Shown here: in pieces, positions 1 to 7,262 of the stretch
How the letters are laid out: every line of letters starts with the position of its first letter
Position numbering within the stretch: position 1 is the first letter of the stretch
NCBI GenBank assembly: GCA_900314165.1
Contig: OMUE01000211.1
Location: 1-17,795, forward strand
DNA length: 17,795 bases
DNA from: an uncultured Acidaminococcus sp.
Lineage (GTDB): Bacteria; Bacillota_C; Negativicutes; Acidaminococcales; Acidaminococcaceae
Reading direction: 5' to 3'
Notes under the pieces: model-generated
Seen by the model: only the letters and a program-made list of their open reading frames with translations
Database searches by the model: none
Told to the model about the DNA's origin: nothing
Program-made: the position numbers and the translations under genes

Positions 1-371
1 GCGACATGATGGCTACGGCCTTCGGCAGCCTGGCCATGATGACCAGCGTGCTGGTATCTCCGGACGGCGCTTATGAATACGAAGCAGCCCATGGCACCGT
101 ACAGCGCCACTATTATCGCTACCTGAAGGGAGAAAAGACCTCCACGAACCCCATTGCTACCATCTTTGCCTGGAGCGGTGCCCTGCGCAAACGTGGCCAG
201 CTGGATAACCTGCCCGACCTGGTGGATTACGCCAACCGCCTGGAAAAAGCCACCATCGATACCGTAGAAGCCGGCACCATGACCGGTGACCTGCTGAGCT
301 GCTGCGACATTCCCGGCAAGCACAAGGTCAACAGCGAAGAATTCCTGAAGGCCATTGCAGAGAGACTGTAA
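1..371 (+). CDS. icd: NADP-dependent isocitrate dehydrogenase, C-terminal part (5' end outside window)
   Basis: This is the C-terminal part (about 122 codons, reading from base 3) of an isocitrate dehydrogenase, which oxidatively decarboxylates isocitrate to 2-oxoglutarate in the cytoplasm. The sequence shows the coenzyme-binding segment [14 protein letters not shown] followed by [15 protein letters not shown]. This matches the homodimeric, eukaryote-like NADP-IDH branch rather than the E. coli Icd branch; in that family the His and Arg of the HGTV-x-RHY stretch contact NADP. The reading frame is open to the left edge, so the gene is cut by the window and not broken. Translation stops at TAA 369-371. 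The next transcription signal, a strong promoter, begins 20 bp later, and I see no hairpin terminator for this gene in between. In an amino-acid fermenter the enzyme would link citrate to 2-oxoglutarate and glutamate and supply NADPH; this role is inferred. Confidence 0.9.
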   Translation, partial: DMMATAFGSLAMMTSVLVSPDGAYEYEAAHGTVQRHYYRYLKGEKTSTNPIATIFAWSGALRKRGQLDNLPDLVDYANRLEKATIDTVEAGTMTGDLLSCCDIPGKHKVNSEEFLKAIAERL

Positions 372-390
372 GATTTTCTCCGTTGAAAAG

Positions 391-419
391 TTGCACAGTT
401 GGACAAAAGCAACTATAAT
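391..419 (+). promoter_or_regulatory. Sigma70/SigA-type promoter for the non-coding RNA
   Basis: TTGCAC at 391-396 and TATAAT at 414-419 are separated by exactly 17 bp, which is close to the vegetative consensus. The predicted start is near 425-428. No convincing open reading frame follows before the terminator at 651-688, so the promoter appears to drive a non-coding RNA. Confidence 0.8.
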
Positions 420-425
420 AAACCC

Positions 426-690
426 TACAGCCCGGGTCTGTGGTTGCAAGTCGAGGCCAGTTGCAGGCAAAACGATCCACGTAAGCAATGGAATTCATTG
501 TGAGCACGGTGCAGCTTAGAAGTAAGACCTGCCGCAAAATAGGCGAGAGGACCAGTAGTGGGGAGCATGAGGCTTAGGAGCGAACGTCCCAGCAGGCGAG
601 TGTGGGGGCGAAAACCAGGTCAGCCGGGCTGCAACCTTTTCAAAACTGTAAAGAACCGAACGATTTTGTCGTTTCGGTTCTTTTTTTTCA
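426..690 (+). ncRNA. Stand-alone structured non-coding RNA, family unassigned (raiA-motif is one hypothesis)
   Basis: The 405 bp between the isocitrate dehydrogenase and ABC transporter genes hold a discrete transcription unit: a near-perfect promoter at 391-419, about 210 nt of G/C-rich sequence in an otherwise AT-rich gap, and a strong terminator at 651-688. Several helices can be drawn by eye. GGTTGCA 442-448 pairs with TGCAACC 630-636 and closes the domain. ACAG 427-430 pairs with CTGT 438-441, and the loop CCCGG 431-435 is complementary to CCGGG 624-628, which would make a pseudoknot. GCAGG 463-467 pairs with CCTGC 528-532. CAATG 486-490 pairs with CATTG 496-500. GACC 550-553 pairs with GGTC 618-621. 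I find no hallmark of tmRNA, RNase P RNA, SRP RNA, T-box, lysine, cobalamin or M-box RNAs. Size and autonomy would suit a raiA-motif or 6S-like RNA, but I cannot confirm either from memory of their consensus. Confidence 0.7.
651..688 (+). terminator. Intrinsic terminator of the non-coding RNA
   Basis: A 13-bp stem with one bulged T pairs 651-663 with 669-682 around a TTTTG loop (664-668). It runs directly into eight T residues (681-688). This is a textbook Rho-independent terminator. It separates the non-coding RNA from the transporter promoter that starts 10 bp later. Confidence 0.92.
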
Positions 691-697
691 AAAGTTA

Positions 698-726
698 TTG
701 CATATAAATACGCAACTATGTATAAT
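698..726 (+). promoter_or_regulatory. SigA-type promoter of the amino-acid ABC transporter operon
   Basis: TTGCAT at 698-703 and TATAAT at 721-726 have a 17-bp spacer. Transcription would start near 733, giving a leader of about 45 nt before the ATG at 778. Because this promoter lies downstream of the terminator at 651-688, the transporter does not depend on readthrough from the upstream RNA. Confidence 0.75.
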
Positions 727-751
727 ATTTTTCATAGAGCCATACGAACAT

Positions 752-763
752 ATTTGGCCAAAT
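752..763. promoter_or_regulatory. Perfect 12-bp palindrome in the leader; candidate operator
   Basis: ATTTGGCCAAAT is a perfect 12-bp palindrome that sits about 20 bp after the predicted transcription start. It ends one base before the Shine-Dalgarno GAGGAGG (764-770). This is a plausible site for a dimeric repressor, or it could form a small hairpin beside the ribosome-binding site. No regulator is encoded nearby, so the function is unassigned. Confidence 0.4.
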
Positions 764-777
764 GAGGAGGAATTGTT

Positions 778-1569
778 ATGAAAAGGATGAAGATTATCTT
801 TAGTGTACTGGCGGCTCTTTTCCTGCTGGTTTCTGTAGGCTGTGGCAGCAGCTCTGCTCCCAAAGCGGATAGTGGCAAGAAAGAGACAAAAAAGGAACTG
901 ATTGTGGCAACCGAACCTTCCTTTGCTCCCTTCGAGTTCCCTGACAAGAAGACCAATGAGATTATTGGCTTTGATATCGATATTATTAATGCAGTGGCTA
1001 AAAAAGCCGGGTTCGAAAAAGTCACGGTGAAGAGCATGGGCTTTGATGCCCTGATCCCTGCCCTGAACTCCGGCAACATCGACGCCACCATCGCCGGCAT
1101 GTCCATTACGGAAGCCCGTAAGAAACAAGTGAACTTTACGGATCCCTACTATACTTCCGGTCTGTGGACCATCGTGGGCAAAGACAACACCACCATCAAG
1201 AGCAACAAGGATCTGGAAGGCAAGACCATCGGTGTCCAGCTGGGGACTGTAGGGGCTGAAGCAGCCGGCAAGATCAAAGGCGCTACGGTCAAGACCTTCA
1301 ACACCTCTGATCTGGCCTGCCTGGAACTGAAGAACAAGGGCGTGGATGCCGTTATTTCCGATGCGCCTGTACTGGCTTACTTCCTGAAGACTCAGGGCAG
1401 CTCCTATGCTAAAGGCGTAGGCGAACCTAAAAAGGATGACTCTTATGGTATCGCTACCGCTAAGAAAAATAAAGAATTAGCTGACAAACTGAATAAAGCT
1501 CTGGGCGAAATCAAGAAAAACGGAGAATATCAGAAAATCTACGATAAATGGTTTAAGGCCGAGAAATAA
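778..1569 (+). CDS. Polar amino-acid ABC transporter, substrate-binding lipoprotein (copy 1)
   Basis: A 263-residue periplasmic binding protein of the SBP_bac_3 (GlnH/HisJ-like) family, which captures an amino acid and delivers it to the permease encoded downstream. The N-terminus has a Lys/Arg-rich start, a hydrophobic stretch (6-21) and Cys22 in VSVGC, so it is probably a lipoprotein; Ser at -3 is unusual for a lipobox. The fold signature follows: FAPFEF near residue 50, GFDIDI, the block MGFDALIPALNSGNIDA, then GMSIT-x-ARKK whose Arg typically binds the substrate carboxylate, and DAPV with the Asp that usually binds the amino group. The start is ATG with GAGGAGG 7 nt upstream. It is the first gene of the operon and is followed by a paralog. 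Substrate is not readable from sequence; glutamate or glutamine would suit the probable lifestyle. There is no terminator between it and the next gene. Confidence 0.92.
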   Translation: MKRMKIIFSVLAALFLLVSVGCGSSSAPKADSGKKETKKELIVATEPSFAPFEFPDKKTNEIIGFDIDIINAVAKKAGFEKVTVKSMGFDALIPALNSGNIDATIAGMSITEARKKQVNFTDPYYTSGLWTIVGKDNTTIKSNKDLEGKTIGVQLGTVGAEAAGKIKGATVKTFNTSDLACLELKNKGVDAVISDAPVLAYFLKTQGSSYAKGVGEPKKDDSYGIATAKKNKELADKLNKALGEIKKNGEYQKIYDKWFKAEK

Positions 1570-1578
1570 CGAGAAAAA

Positions 1579-1657
1579 TTCCCTCCAGCATACAGGAATG
1601 AATTTGTATAATTATCCGTAAGGAAGTATAATATTTACATTCTAATGTTGGAGGGAA
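1579..1657 (+). promoter_or_regulatory. Inverted repeat that sequesters the Shine-Dalgarno of the second binding-protein gene
   Basis: TTCCCTCCAGCAT (1579-1591) is complementary to ATGTTGGAGGGAA (1645-1657) over 13 bp, with a single G-U pair. The 3' arm contains the whole Shine-Dalgarno GGAGGG (1650-1655) of the gene starting at 1663. No T-run follows, so it is not a terminator. In a readthrough mRNA from the upstream promoter the ribosome-binding site would be paired. An RNA starting from the internal promoter at 1604-1632 would lack the 5' arm. It may also act as a stabilising stem at the 3' end of the first message. Confidence 0.65.
1604..1632 (+). promoter_or_regulatory. Internal promoter for the second binding-protein gene
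   Basis: TTGTAT (1604-1609) and TATAAT (1627-1632) are separated by 17 bp. The predicted start is near 1638-1640, which lies between the two arms of the inverted repeat at 1579-1657. Transcripts made here would therefore carry an unpaired ribosome-binding site. Confidence 0.6.
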
Positions 1658-1662
1658 GATTT

Positions 1663-2457
1663 ATGAAAAAATTATCTAAAATCGCATGTCTTTTGGCAGC
1701 ATTGATGCTGGCTGTGGCCGGCTGCGGCGGGTCCGGCAGTGGGGACAAGAAGCCGGCTGCCAAGGAAAAAGAAGCAAAAGTACTGAAAGTCGGAACAGAA
1801 CCTACATTTGCTCCCTTTGAATTCCAGGAAAAAGGCTCTAAAGACTATACGGGCTTCGATATGGATCTGGCCCGTGCCGTGGGCCGTCAGCTGGGCATGA
1901 AGGTGGAAATCCTGAACATGGGCTTTGATGCTCTGATCCCTGCCCTGAACTCCGGCAACATCGACATGGCTGTAGCCGGCATGTCCATTACGGATGCCCG
2001 TAAGAAGGCCGTGGACTTTACGAAACCGTACTATACTTCCGGCCTGACCATCGTGGTGAACCAGGACAACAAGGCAGTGAACAGCCTGAAGGATCTGGAA
2101 AACAAGAAGATCGCCGTACAGATCGGTACCACCGGCGCTGAAAAAGCTGCCAAGGTTCCCGGTGCCAAGGTGACCTCCTTCAACACGAACGCAGAAGTGT
2201 TCCTGGAACTGCAGAACAAAGGCGTAGATGCCGTCATCATCGACAAACCCGTAGCTGCTTACTATCTGACCAAAGAAGGCAAAGGCAAGGCTAAGCTGGT
2301 TGGGGAAACCATGGAAGCAGAATCCTATGGCATGGCTTTGAAGAAAGGCAACAAGCTGGCTGCCGAAGTCAACAAAGCCCTGGATGAACTGAAGAAAAAC
2401 GGCGAATATGACAAGATCTACAAGAAATGGTTTGGCGATGCTCCTAAGGCTAAATAA
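1663..2457 (+). CDS. Polar amino-acid ABC transporter, substrate-binding lipoprotein (copy 2)
   Basis: A 264-residue paralog of the preceding binding protein. ATG 1663 is preferred because GGAGGG ends 7 nt before it. An in-frame ATG at 1645 would place that Shine-Dalgarno inside the coding region and put six residues in front of a normal lipoprotein signal. The signal ends in LAVAGC, a good lipobox (V-A-G-C). The block NMGFDALIPALNSGNIDM, the substrate Arg segment SIT-x-ARKK and PYYTSGL are shared with copy 1, almost identically at the DNA level, while the N-terminal linker and C-terminal tail differ. It is followed 23 bp later by the permease gene with a strong Shine-Dalgarno. Two receptors feeding one permease is known in this family and broadens substrate range or affinity. 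Which substrates are split between the two cannot be read here. Confidence 0.92.
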   Translation: MKKLSKIACLLAALMLAVAGCGGSGSGDKKPAAKEKEAKVLKVGTEPTFAPFEFQEKGSKDYTGFDMDLARAVGRQLGMKVEILNMGFDALIPALNSGNIDMAVAGMSITDARKKAVDFTKPYYTSGLTIVVNQDNKAVNSLKDLENKKIAVQIGTTGAEKAAKVPGAKVTSFNTNAEVFLELQNKGVDAVIIDKPVAAYYLTKEGKGKAKLVGETMEAESYGMALKKGNKLAAEVNKALDELKKNGEYDKIYKKWFGDAPKAK

Positions 2458-2480
2458 GCCGCTTTAAAAGGAGGTCATAC

Positions 2481-3137
2481 ATGGATTTTCAAATTGTTCA
2501 AGAAGCCCTGCCCCTGCTCATAGCCGGGGCAGGCATTACTATTGAAATCAGTGCCCTCTCCGTAGGACTGGGCATGTTTTTCGGGGTGGTCATCTCCCTG
2601 ATCCGGCTCAGCGGCATCCGCCCTCTGCGGATCCTGGGCAACGTGTACGTGGACTTTATCCGCGGCACCCCTCTGCTGGTCCAGATCTTCCTGGTCTATT
2701 TCGCTCTTCCGGCCTTGATTAACCACAGAGTGGATGCCTTCTTTGCAGCTATTGCAGCCTGCTCCATCAACAGCGGCGCCTATGTGGCGGAAATCTTCCG
2801 GGGCGGCATCGAATCCATCGACAAAGGCCAGATGGAAGCCGGCCGCAGCCTGGGCATGACCTGGTGGCAGACCATGCGCTACATTATCCTGCCTCAGGCC
2901 TTCAAGCGCATCATCCCTCCTCTGGGCAATGAATTTATCGCCATGCTGAAGGATTCCTCCCTGGTATCCGTCATCGGCTTCGAAGAACTGACCCGTCGTG
3001 GTCAGCTCATCATCGCCAGGACCTATGCCTCTTTCGAAATCTGGCTCAGCGTAGCATTTATCTATCTCATTATGACGTTTGCCGTAGCACGTCTGGTGGG
3101 TGTACTGGAAAGGCGGTATAAGAAAGATGAACAATGA
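2481..3137 (+). CDS. Polar amino-acid ABC transporter, membrane permease
   Basis: A 218-residue integral membrane permease of the His/Glu/Gln/Arg transporter family, which forms the transmembrane channel in the cytoplasmic membrane. Hydrophobic segments lie near residues 10-42, 62-80, 85-100 and 185-208. The cytoplasmic EAA loop, which couples to the ATPase, is at about 117-126 (EAGRSLGM with its conserved Glu and Gly). It is followed by [12 protein letters not shown] and [12 protein letters not shown], both typical of the family. AAAAGGAGGT lies 5 nt before the ATG. It is the only permease gene in the operon, so a homodimer is inferred. Its last 11 bases overlap the start of the ATPase gene, which suggests translational coupling. 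Confidence 0.95.
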   Translation: MDFQIVQEALPLLIAGAGITIEISALSVGLGMFFGVVISLIRLSGIRPLRILGNVYVDFIRGTPLLVQIFLVYFALPALINHRVDAFFAAIAACSINSGAYVAEIFRGGIESIDKGQMEAGRSLGMTWWQTMRYIILPQAFKRIIPPLGNEFIAMLKDSSLVSVIGFEELTRRGQLIIARTYASFEIWLSVAFIYLIMTFAVARLVGVLERRYKKDEQ

Positions 3138-3858
3138 AATGATTAAAATTACCGGCCTGAGAAAAAGCTATGGCGATAACGAAGTGCTAAAGGGCATCGA
3201 CGTCACCATCAAAGAAAAAGAAGTGGTGGTGGTCATCGGTCCCTCCGGCGGCGGCAAGAGTACGTTCCTGCGCTGCATGAACTATCTGGAAGTGCCTACG
3301 GCCGGCACGATTACCATTGACGGCATCCCTCTGGACGGTGCAGCCAACATCAACGAAGTCCGCAAGGAAGTGGGCATGGTGTTCCAGCGCTTCAACCTGT
3401 TTCCTCATATGACGGTCATGGAGAACCTGTGCCTGGCTCCCATGAAGGTCCGCCACGCCAGCAAGGACGAAGCCCGGACCATGGCGGAAAAGTACCTGAC
3501 GAAGGTCGGCCTGCTGAACAAGGCCGATGCCTATCCTAACAGCCTGTCCGGCGGCCAGCAGCAGCGGGTAGCTATTGCCCGTGCCCTGTGCATGAAGCCC
3601 AAGGCCATGCTGTTTGACGAACCCACGTCCGCCCTGGATCCGGAAATGATCAACGAAGTGCTGGACGTAATGAAGGAACTGGCCATGGAAGGCATGACCA
3701 TGGTGGTGGTAACCCACGAAATGGGGTTCGCCCGGGAAGTAGGGGACAGAGTGCTGTTCCTGGAGGGCGGCGTCATTATGGAACAGGGCGATCCTGTGGA
3801 ATTCTTTGCCCATCCCAAGAATCCCCGGGCTCAGGCATTCCTTTCTAAGATTCTCTAA
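3127..3858 (+). CDS. Polar amino-acid ABC transporter, ATP-binding protein
   Basis: A 243-residue ABC ATPase of the GlnQ/HisP type that powers amino-acid import. From ATG 3127 the motifs are complete: A-loop Tyr15, Walker [10 protein letters not shown] (38-46), Q-loop Gln87, signature LSGGQQQR (from 140), Walker B ending in Asp164-Glu165, D-loop SALD and switch His197. Starting at 3127 overlaps the permease gene by 11 nt. A start at ATG 3139 is possible, since MIKITGL is where the conserved domain begins. The Shine-Dalgarno is weak (GGCGG about 10 nt upstream), as expected if translation is coupled to the permease. It ends the transporter operon. Confidence 0.95.
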   Translation: MNNEMIKITGLRKSYGDNEVLKGIDVTIKEKEVVVVIGPSGGGKSTFLRCMNYLEVPTAGTITIDGIPLDGAANINEVRKEVGMVFQRFNLFPHMTVMENLCLAPMKVRHASKDEARTMAEKYLTKVGLLNKADAYPNSLSGGQQQRVAIARALCMKPKAMLFDEPTSALDPEMINEVLDVMKELAMEGMTMVVVTHEMGFAREVGDRVLFLEGGVIMEQGDPVEFFAHPKNPRAQAFLSKIL

Positions 3859-3870
3859 AAAAGTTCTCGA

Positions 3871-3893
3871 AAAAATTTACAACAATTTTTAAT
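3871..3893 (+). terminator. Weak A/T-only hairpin after the transporter operon
   Basis: AAAAATT (3871-3877) can pair with AATTTTT (3884-3890) around a 6-nt loop, giving an A-tract stem and a T-tract. The stem has no G-C pair, so it would be a poor terminator. It is the only candidate between the ATPase gene and hpf, and transcription may read through into hpf. Confidence 0.25.
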
Positions 3894-3941
3894 TTTTAGC
3901 AGGAAAATCCAAGTATTTGTAGAAATAGAATAGTAAGAACT

Positions 3942-3957
3942 ACAGGAATTGTCCTGT
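3942..3957 (+). promoter_or_regulatory. Small hairpin just upstream of the hpf ribosome-binding site
   Basis: ACAGGA (3942-3947) pairs with TCCTGT (3952-3957) around ATTG, ending 4 nt before the Shine-Dalgarno GAGGAGG (3962-3968). A TAGAAT at 3926-3931 could be a -10 element, but no good -35 lies at the proper distance, so the hpf promoter is unresolved. The hairpin may affect message stability or initiation. Confidence 0.3.
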
Positions 3958-3976
3958 TGGTGAGGAGGTAGTTATT

Positions 3977-4522
3977 ATGGCAGTAAGAGTACGTGGTAAG
4001 AACATCGAGGTAACCCCTGCTTTAAAGGATTACGTGGAAAAGAGAGTCGTGACGATTTCCAAACAGTTCAAGACTGTGGGTGAAATCTCTGCCGTAATGC
4101 GCGTGGAAAAAGGCAATCACATCGTGGAAATTACGGTACCGGCCAGCGGCATCGTGCTGCGGGCCCAGGAAGTTTCCGACAACATGTACGCATCCATCGA
4201 TAAATGCGTAGATAAGATTGAAAGACAGATTCACAAGTATAAGACCCGCCTCATGAAACGGAAATATAACAACTTCCGTGACGAGGCTCCGGCTCCTCTG
4301 CCCACTCCTACGGAAGAGGTAGAAGAAGAAACCGGCGAATTCAAAGTGGTCCGCAACAAGACGTATACCATGCGTCCTATGGGCGTTCAGGAAGCCATTA
4401 TGCAGATGAATATGCTGAACCATGATTTCTTCGTATTCTTCAATGCAGAGACCGAAAAGATCGCCATTGTGTACCGTCGGAGAAGCGGGGACTACGGTCT
4501 CATCAATCCGGAACTGGCCTAA
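3977..4522 (+). CDS. hpf: Long-form ribosome hibernation promoting factor (HPF/RaiA/YvyD family)
   Basis: A 181-residue long-form HPF. In stationary phase or stress this protein binds the 30S decoding centre and dimerises 70S ribosomes into inactive 100S particles. The N-terminal S30AE domain (about 1-100) opens with VRVRGKNIEVTPALKDYVEKR and contains the basic stretch HKYKTRLMKRK. An acidic and Pro-rich linker (about 103-121) follows. The C-terminal dimerisation domain (about 123-181) carries KTYTMRPMGVQEAIMQMNML and FFVFFNAETEKIAIVYRR. The start is ATG with GAGGAGG 8 nt upstream. It is monocistronic by its own terminator at 4546-4577, and lies directly before secA, an arrangement also found in Bacillus (yvyD-secA-prfB). 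The length fits the long form and nothing is missing. Confidence 0.96.
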   Translation: MAVRVRGKNIEVTPALKDYVEKRVVTISKQFKTVGEISAVMRVEKGNHIVEITVPASGIVLRAQEVSDNMYASIDKCVDKIERQIHKYKTRLMKRKYNNFRDEAPAPLPTPTEEVEEETGEFKVVRNKTYTMRPMGVQEAIMQMNMLNHDFFVFFNAETEKIAIVYRRRSGDYGLINPELA

Positions 4523-4545
4523 CAAAAGTTTCATAAATTATTTAC

Positions 4546-4577
4546 AAAGAGTCGGGGCAAATACCCCGACTCTTTTT
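4546..4577 (+). terminator. Strong intrinsic terminator of hpf
   Basis: AAAGAGTCGGGG (4546-4557) pairs perfectly with CCCCGACTCTTT (4564-4575) around the loop CAAATA. This gives a 12-bp stem ending in T residues to 4577. The last two T residues are also the first bases of the secA -35 box. Confidence 0.95.
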
Positions 4578-4604
4578 GACTTTCATATACGCATTTGTTA
4601 CAAT
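4576..4604 (+). promoter_or_regulatory. SigA-type promoter of secA
   Basis: TTGACT (4576-4581) and TACAAT (4599-4604) are separated by 17 bp, with a predicted start near 4611. The -35 box overlaps the T-tract of the hpf terminator, so the two signals are packed together without spacer. Confidence 0.75.
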
Positions 4605-4648
4605 TAAAAAATAGGCTTACCAGGACTTTTTTCTAAGGAGTGATCTTT

Positions 4649-7186
4649 TTGCTAGAGAAATTGATGAAGATGGTTTTTGGGGATCCCAATGCGAAAGAGC
4701 TGAAGATCTGCCAAGGCTATGTCAATAAGATAAATGCGCTGGAACCGGAGATGTCCGGCCTCAGCGATGCCCGGCTCTGTGCCAAGACTGATGAATTCCG
4801 CCTGCGCCTGTCCAAAGGGGAAACCCTGGACGACCTGCTGCCGGAAGCCTTTGCCGTGGTCCGGGAAGCGGCCCGCCGGGTACTGGGCCTGCGCCATTTC
4901 GATGTACAGCTCATCGGCGGCTGCATCCTGCACCGGGGCAACATTGCGGAAATGCGTACTGGTGAAGGGAAAACGCTGGTAGCTACGCTGCCGGCCTACC
5001 TGAACGCTCTGGAAGGCAAAGGCGTCCACGTAGTCACCGTCAACGATTACCTGGCCCGCCGGGACAGCGAGGACATGGGCCGTGTGTACCGGTTCCTGGG
5101 CCTCACCGTGGGCCTGATTACCCACGAAATGGATTTCCCTGCCCGTAAGGCTGCCTATGCCGCAGACATTACCTACGGGACGAACAACGAATTCGGCTTC
5201 GACTACCTTCGTGACAACATGGTAGTGTCCCTGGACCAGATGGTTCAGCGGCCCCTCCATTATGCCATCGTGGACGAAGTGGACAGTATCCTCATCGATG
5301 AAGCCCGTACCCCTCTGATCATTTCCGGCCCCGGTGAAAAATCCACGGACCTGTACAATGTGCTGGCCAACATCGTGGCTGGCTTCAAAGTGGGCGAAGA
5401 CTACACCGTGGACGAAAAGCAGAAGACCGTAGCCCCTACGGAAAAAGGCATCGCCAAGGCCGAAAAAGCCTTGGGCGTCCAGAACATGTACGACGAACAG
5501 AACGGCGTGGACCTGTCCCACCAGCTCATGCAGGCCCTGAAGGCCAGATCCCTCATGATCCGCGACAGGGATTACGTAGTGAAGGACGGGGAAGTCATCA
5601 TCGTTGATGAATTCACGGGCCGGCTCATGTACGGCCGCCGGTTCTCCGAAGGCCTGCACCAGGCCATCGAAGCCAAGGAACACGTGAAGGTAGAACGGGA
5701 AAGCCAGACTCTGGCCACCATCACGTTCCAGAACTACTTCCGGATGTACGACAAGCTGGCCGGCATGACCGGTACGGCCAAGACGGAAGAACAGGAATTC
5801 CAGAAGATTTACGGCCTCAGCGTCTACGTCGTGCCTACGAATAAGCCCAACATCCGCATCGACTATCCGGATGTGATCTACAAGACCAGACGGGCTAAGT
5901 ATCGCGCCGTAGTCAAGGCCATCGAAGAGCTGCACAGCATCGGCCGGCCTGTGCTGGTGGGCACCACGTCCATCACCCAGTCCGAAGAGCTGAGTTCCAT
6001 GCTGAAGAAGAAGGGCATTGCCCACAATGTACTGAACGCCAAGTACCATGAAAAAGAAGCAGAAATCGTAGCGGACGCAGGCCAGATGGGTGCTGTGACC
6101 ATCGCTACGAACATGGCCGGCCGTGGTACGGATATCGTGCTGGGTGAAGGGGTGGCCGAACTGGGCGGCCTGCACATCATCGGTACGGAACGCCACGAAT
6201 CCCGCCGTATCGATAATCAGCTCCGTGGCCGCTGCGCCCGTCAGGGGGACCCCGGTTCCACCCGGTTCTACCTGTCCCTGGAAGACGACCTGATGCGCCT
6301 GTTCGGTTCCGACAACATCTCCGGCATTATGGACAAGCTGGGCATGGAAGAAGACGAACCCATCGAGCACAAGCTGGTGACCCGTTCTCTGGAAAACGCC
6401 CAGAAGAAAGTGGAATCCCGGAACTTCGATATCCGGAAACACGTGCTGGAATATGACGATGTCATGAACGAACAGAGAGAGGTCATCTACGACCAGCGCC
6501 GGAAGATCCTGGAGAAGGCCGACCTGAAGGAAACAGTCCTGGAAATGGTCAGCCACATCGTAGATCGGTCCATGGATATGTACGTGCCCAAGGATGCCTA
6601 CAGTGAAGACTGGGATATCGACTCCCTCATCAAATATTCCGAGGAATTCTACGCACCGGAAGGGATCCTGAAAGCAGACGAACTGGCCAACCTGAGCCGG
6701 GAAGAACTGGGTGAATACCTGCACAAGCTGGCTGTGGACGTGTACAATGCCCGGGAACAGAGCATTACGCCCACCATTATGCGGGAACTGGAAAACCTGA
6801 TCATGCTGAAGGTGGTGGACAGCCACTGGATGGAACATCTGGATGCCATGGACATCCTGCGGGAAGGCATCGGCCTCCGGGCTTATGGCCAGCGGGATCC
6901 TCTGGTGGAATACAAATTCGAAGCCTATGACATGTTCGAAGCTATGAAGGAAGCCATTGTGGACGACGTGGTGAAGTACATGTACCGGGTGAACGTGGTG
7001 ACCCAGCCCCAGGTCGAAGTGGAAGACCATCTGTCCGACGCCTCCGTCAACAACCCCAACGTGGACGGAGCCTCGGAAGAAACCGTGCAGGAACCTGCCC
7101 AGGCAAAACCGGAAGTAGGCCGGAACGATCCCTGCCCCTGTGGCAGCGGCAAGAAATATAAGAATTGCTGCGGGAAGAACAAATAA
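4649..7186 (+). CDS. secA: Protein translocase ATPase SecA
   Basis: The 845-residue motor of the general secretory pathway, which pushes preproteins through SecYEG using ATP. Seen in order: Walker A RTGEGKT (103-109); VDEVD with the DEAD-like DEVD at 209-212; the preprotein-binding and second nucleotide-binding domains ([47 protein letters not shown]); the helical scaffold ([25 protein letters not shown]); and a C-terminal zinc motif with Cys829, Cys831, Cys840 and Cys841, which binds SecB or ribosomes in this family. Length is normal. I choose the TTG at 4649 because AAGGAG (4635-4640) lies 8 nt before it and the protein then begins [12 protein letters not shown] as other SecAs do. The in-frame GTG at 4640 overlaps that Shine-Dalgarno. 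It is transcribed from its own promoter at 4576-4604. Confidence 0.97.
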   Translation: MLEKLMKMVFGDPNAKELKICQGYVNKINALEPEMSGLSDARLCAKTDEFRLRLSKGETLDDLLPEAFAVVREAARRVLGLRHFDVQLIGGCILHRGNIAEMRTGEGKTLVATLPAYLNALEGKGVHVVTVNDYLARRDSEDMGRVYRFLGLTVGLITHEMDFPARKAAYAADITYGTNNEFGFDYLRDNMVVSLDQMVQRPLHYAIVDEVDSILIDEARTPLIISGPGEKSTDLYNVLANIVAGFKVGEDYTVDEKQKTVAPTEKGIAKAEKALGVQNMYDEQNGVDLSHQLMQALKARSLMIRDRDYVVKDGEVIIVDEFTGRLMYGRRFSEGLHQAIEAKEHVKVERESQTLATITFQNYFRMYDKLAGMTGTAKTEEQEFQKIYGLSVYVVPTNKPNIRIDYPDVIYKTRRAKYRAVVKAIEELHSIGRPVLVGTTSITQSEELSSMLKKKGIAHNVLNAKYHEKEAEIVADAGQMGAVTIATNMAGRGTDIVLGEGVAELGGLHIIGTERHESRRIDNQLRGRCARQGDPGSTRFYLSLEDDLMRLFGSDNISGIMDKLGMEEDEPIEHKLVTRSLENAQKKVESRNFDIRKHVLEYDDVMNEQREVIYDQRRKILEKADLKETVLEMVSHIVDRSMDMYVPKDAYSEDWDIDSLIKYSEEFYAPEGILKADELANLSREELGEYLHKLAVDVYNAREQSITPTIMRELENLIMLKVVDSHWMEHLDAMDILREGIGLRAYGQRDPLVEYKFEAYDMFEAMKEAIVDDVVKYMYRVNVVTQPQVEVEDHLSDASVNNPNVDGASEETVQEPAQAKPEVGRNDPCPCGSGKKYKNCCGKNK

Positions 7187-7194
7187 TGTGACGA

Positions 7195-7222
7195 ACGAAG
7201 CCGGGACGTCCTGGCTTCGTTT
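7195..7222 (+). terminator. Stable hairpin between secA and prfB; probable partial terminator
   Basis: ACGAAGCCGGG (7195-7205) pairs with the segment 7210-7220 (11 bp with one G-U) around an ACGT loop. Only three T residues follow before CCC, so termination is probably incomplete. I see no clear promoter between it and prfB, so readthrough from secA seems needed for the long downstream operon. Confidence 0.5.
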
Positions 7223-7262
7223 CCCTATGTTTATATCTGTTTTTTAGAAAGGATTGGCAGAG

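Noticed and set aside
426..650. Lysine, cobalamin, M-box, glycine or T-box leader for the transporter
   Set aside because: Conserved boxes of these families are not visible. The transporter also has its own promoter downstream of the terminator, so a cis-acting switch would not control it.
3899..3933. SigH-like promoter for hpf (AGGAAAA and GAAT elements), as known for yvyD in Bacillus
   Set aside because: The elements are about 20 bp apart, whereas SigH promoters need about 14 bp, and this lineage need not carry SigH.
4640..4648. GTG at 4640 as the secA start
   Set aside because: It overlaps the last base of the Shine-Dalgarno AAGGAG, so a ribosome could not use both. TTG 4649 has proper spacing.
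4652..7030. A 792-codon open frame on the minus strand opposite secA, with similar long minus-strand frames opposite the ATPase, prfB and hpf genes
   Set aside because: They mirror confident genes. The translations are rich in His, Gln, Val and Phe as expected from reversed CTG- and GAA-rich codons, contain no recognisable domain, and lack ribosome-binding sites.
7195..7262. Independent promoter for prfB
   Set aside because: The short AT-rich stretch after the hairpin has no -10 and -35 pair with acceptable spacing, so I did not call one.
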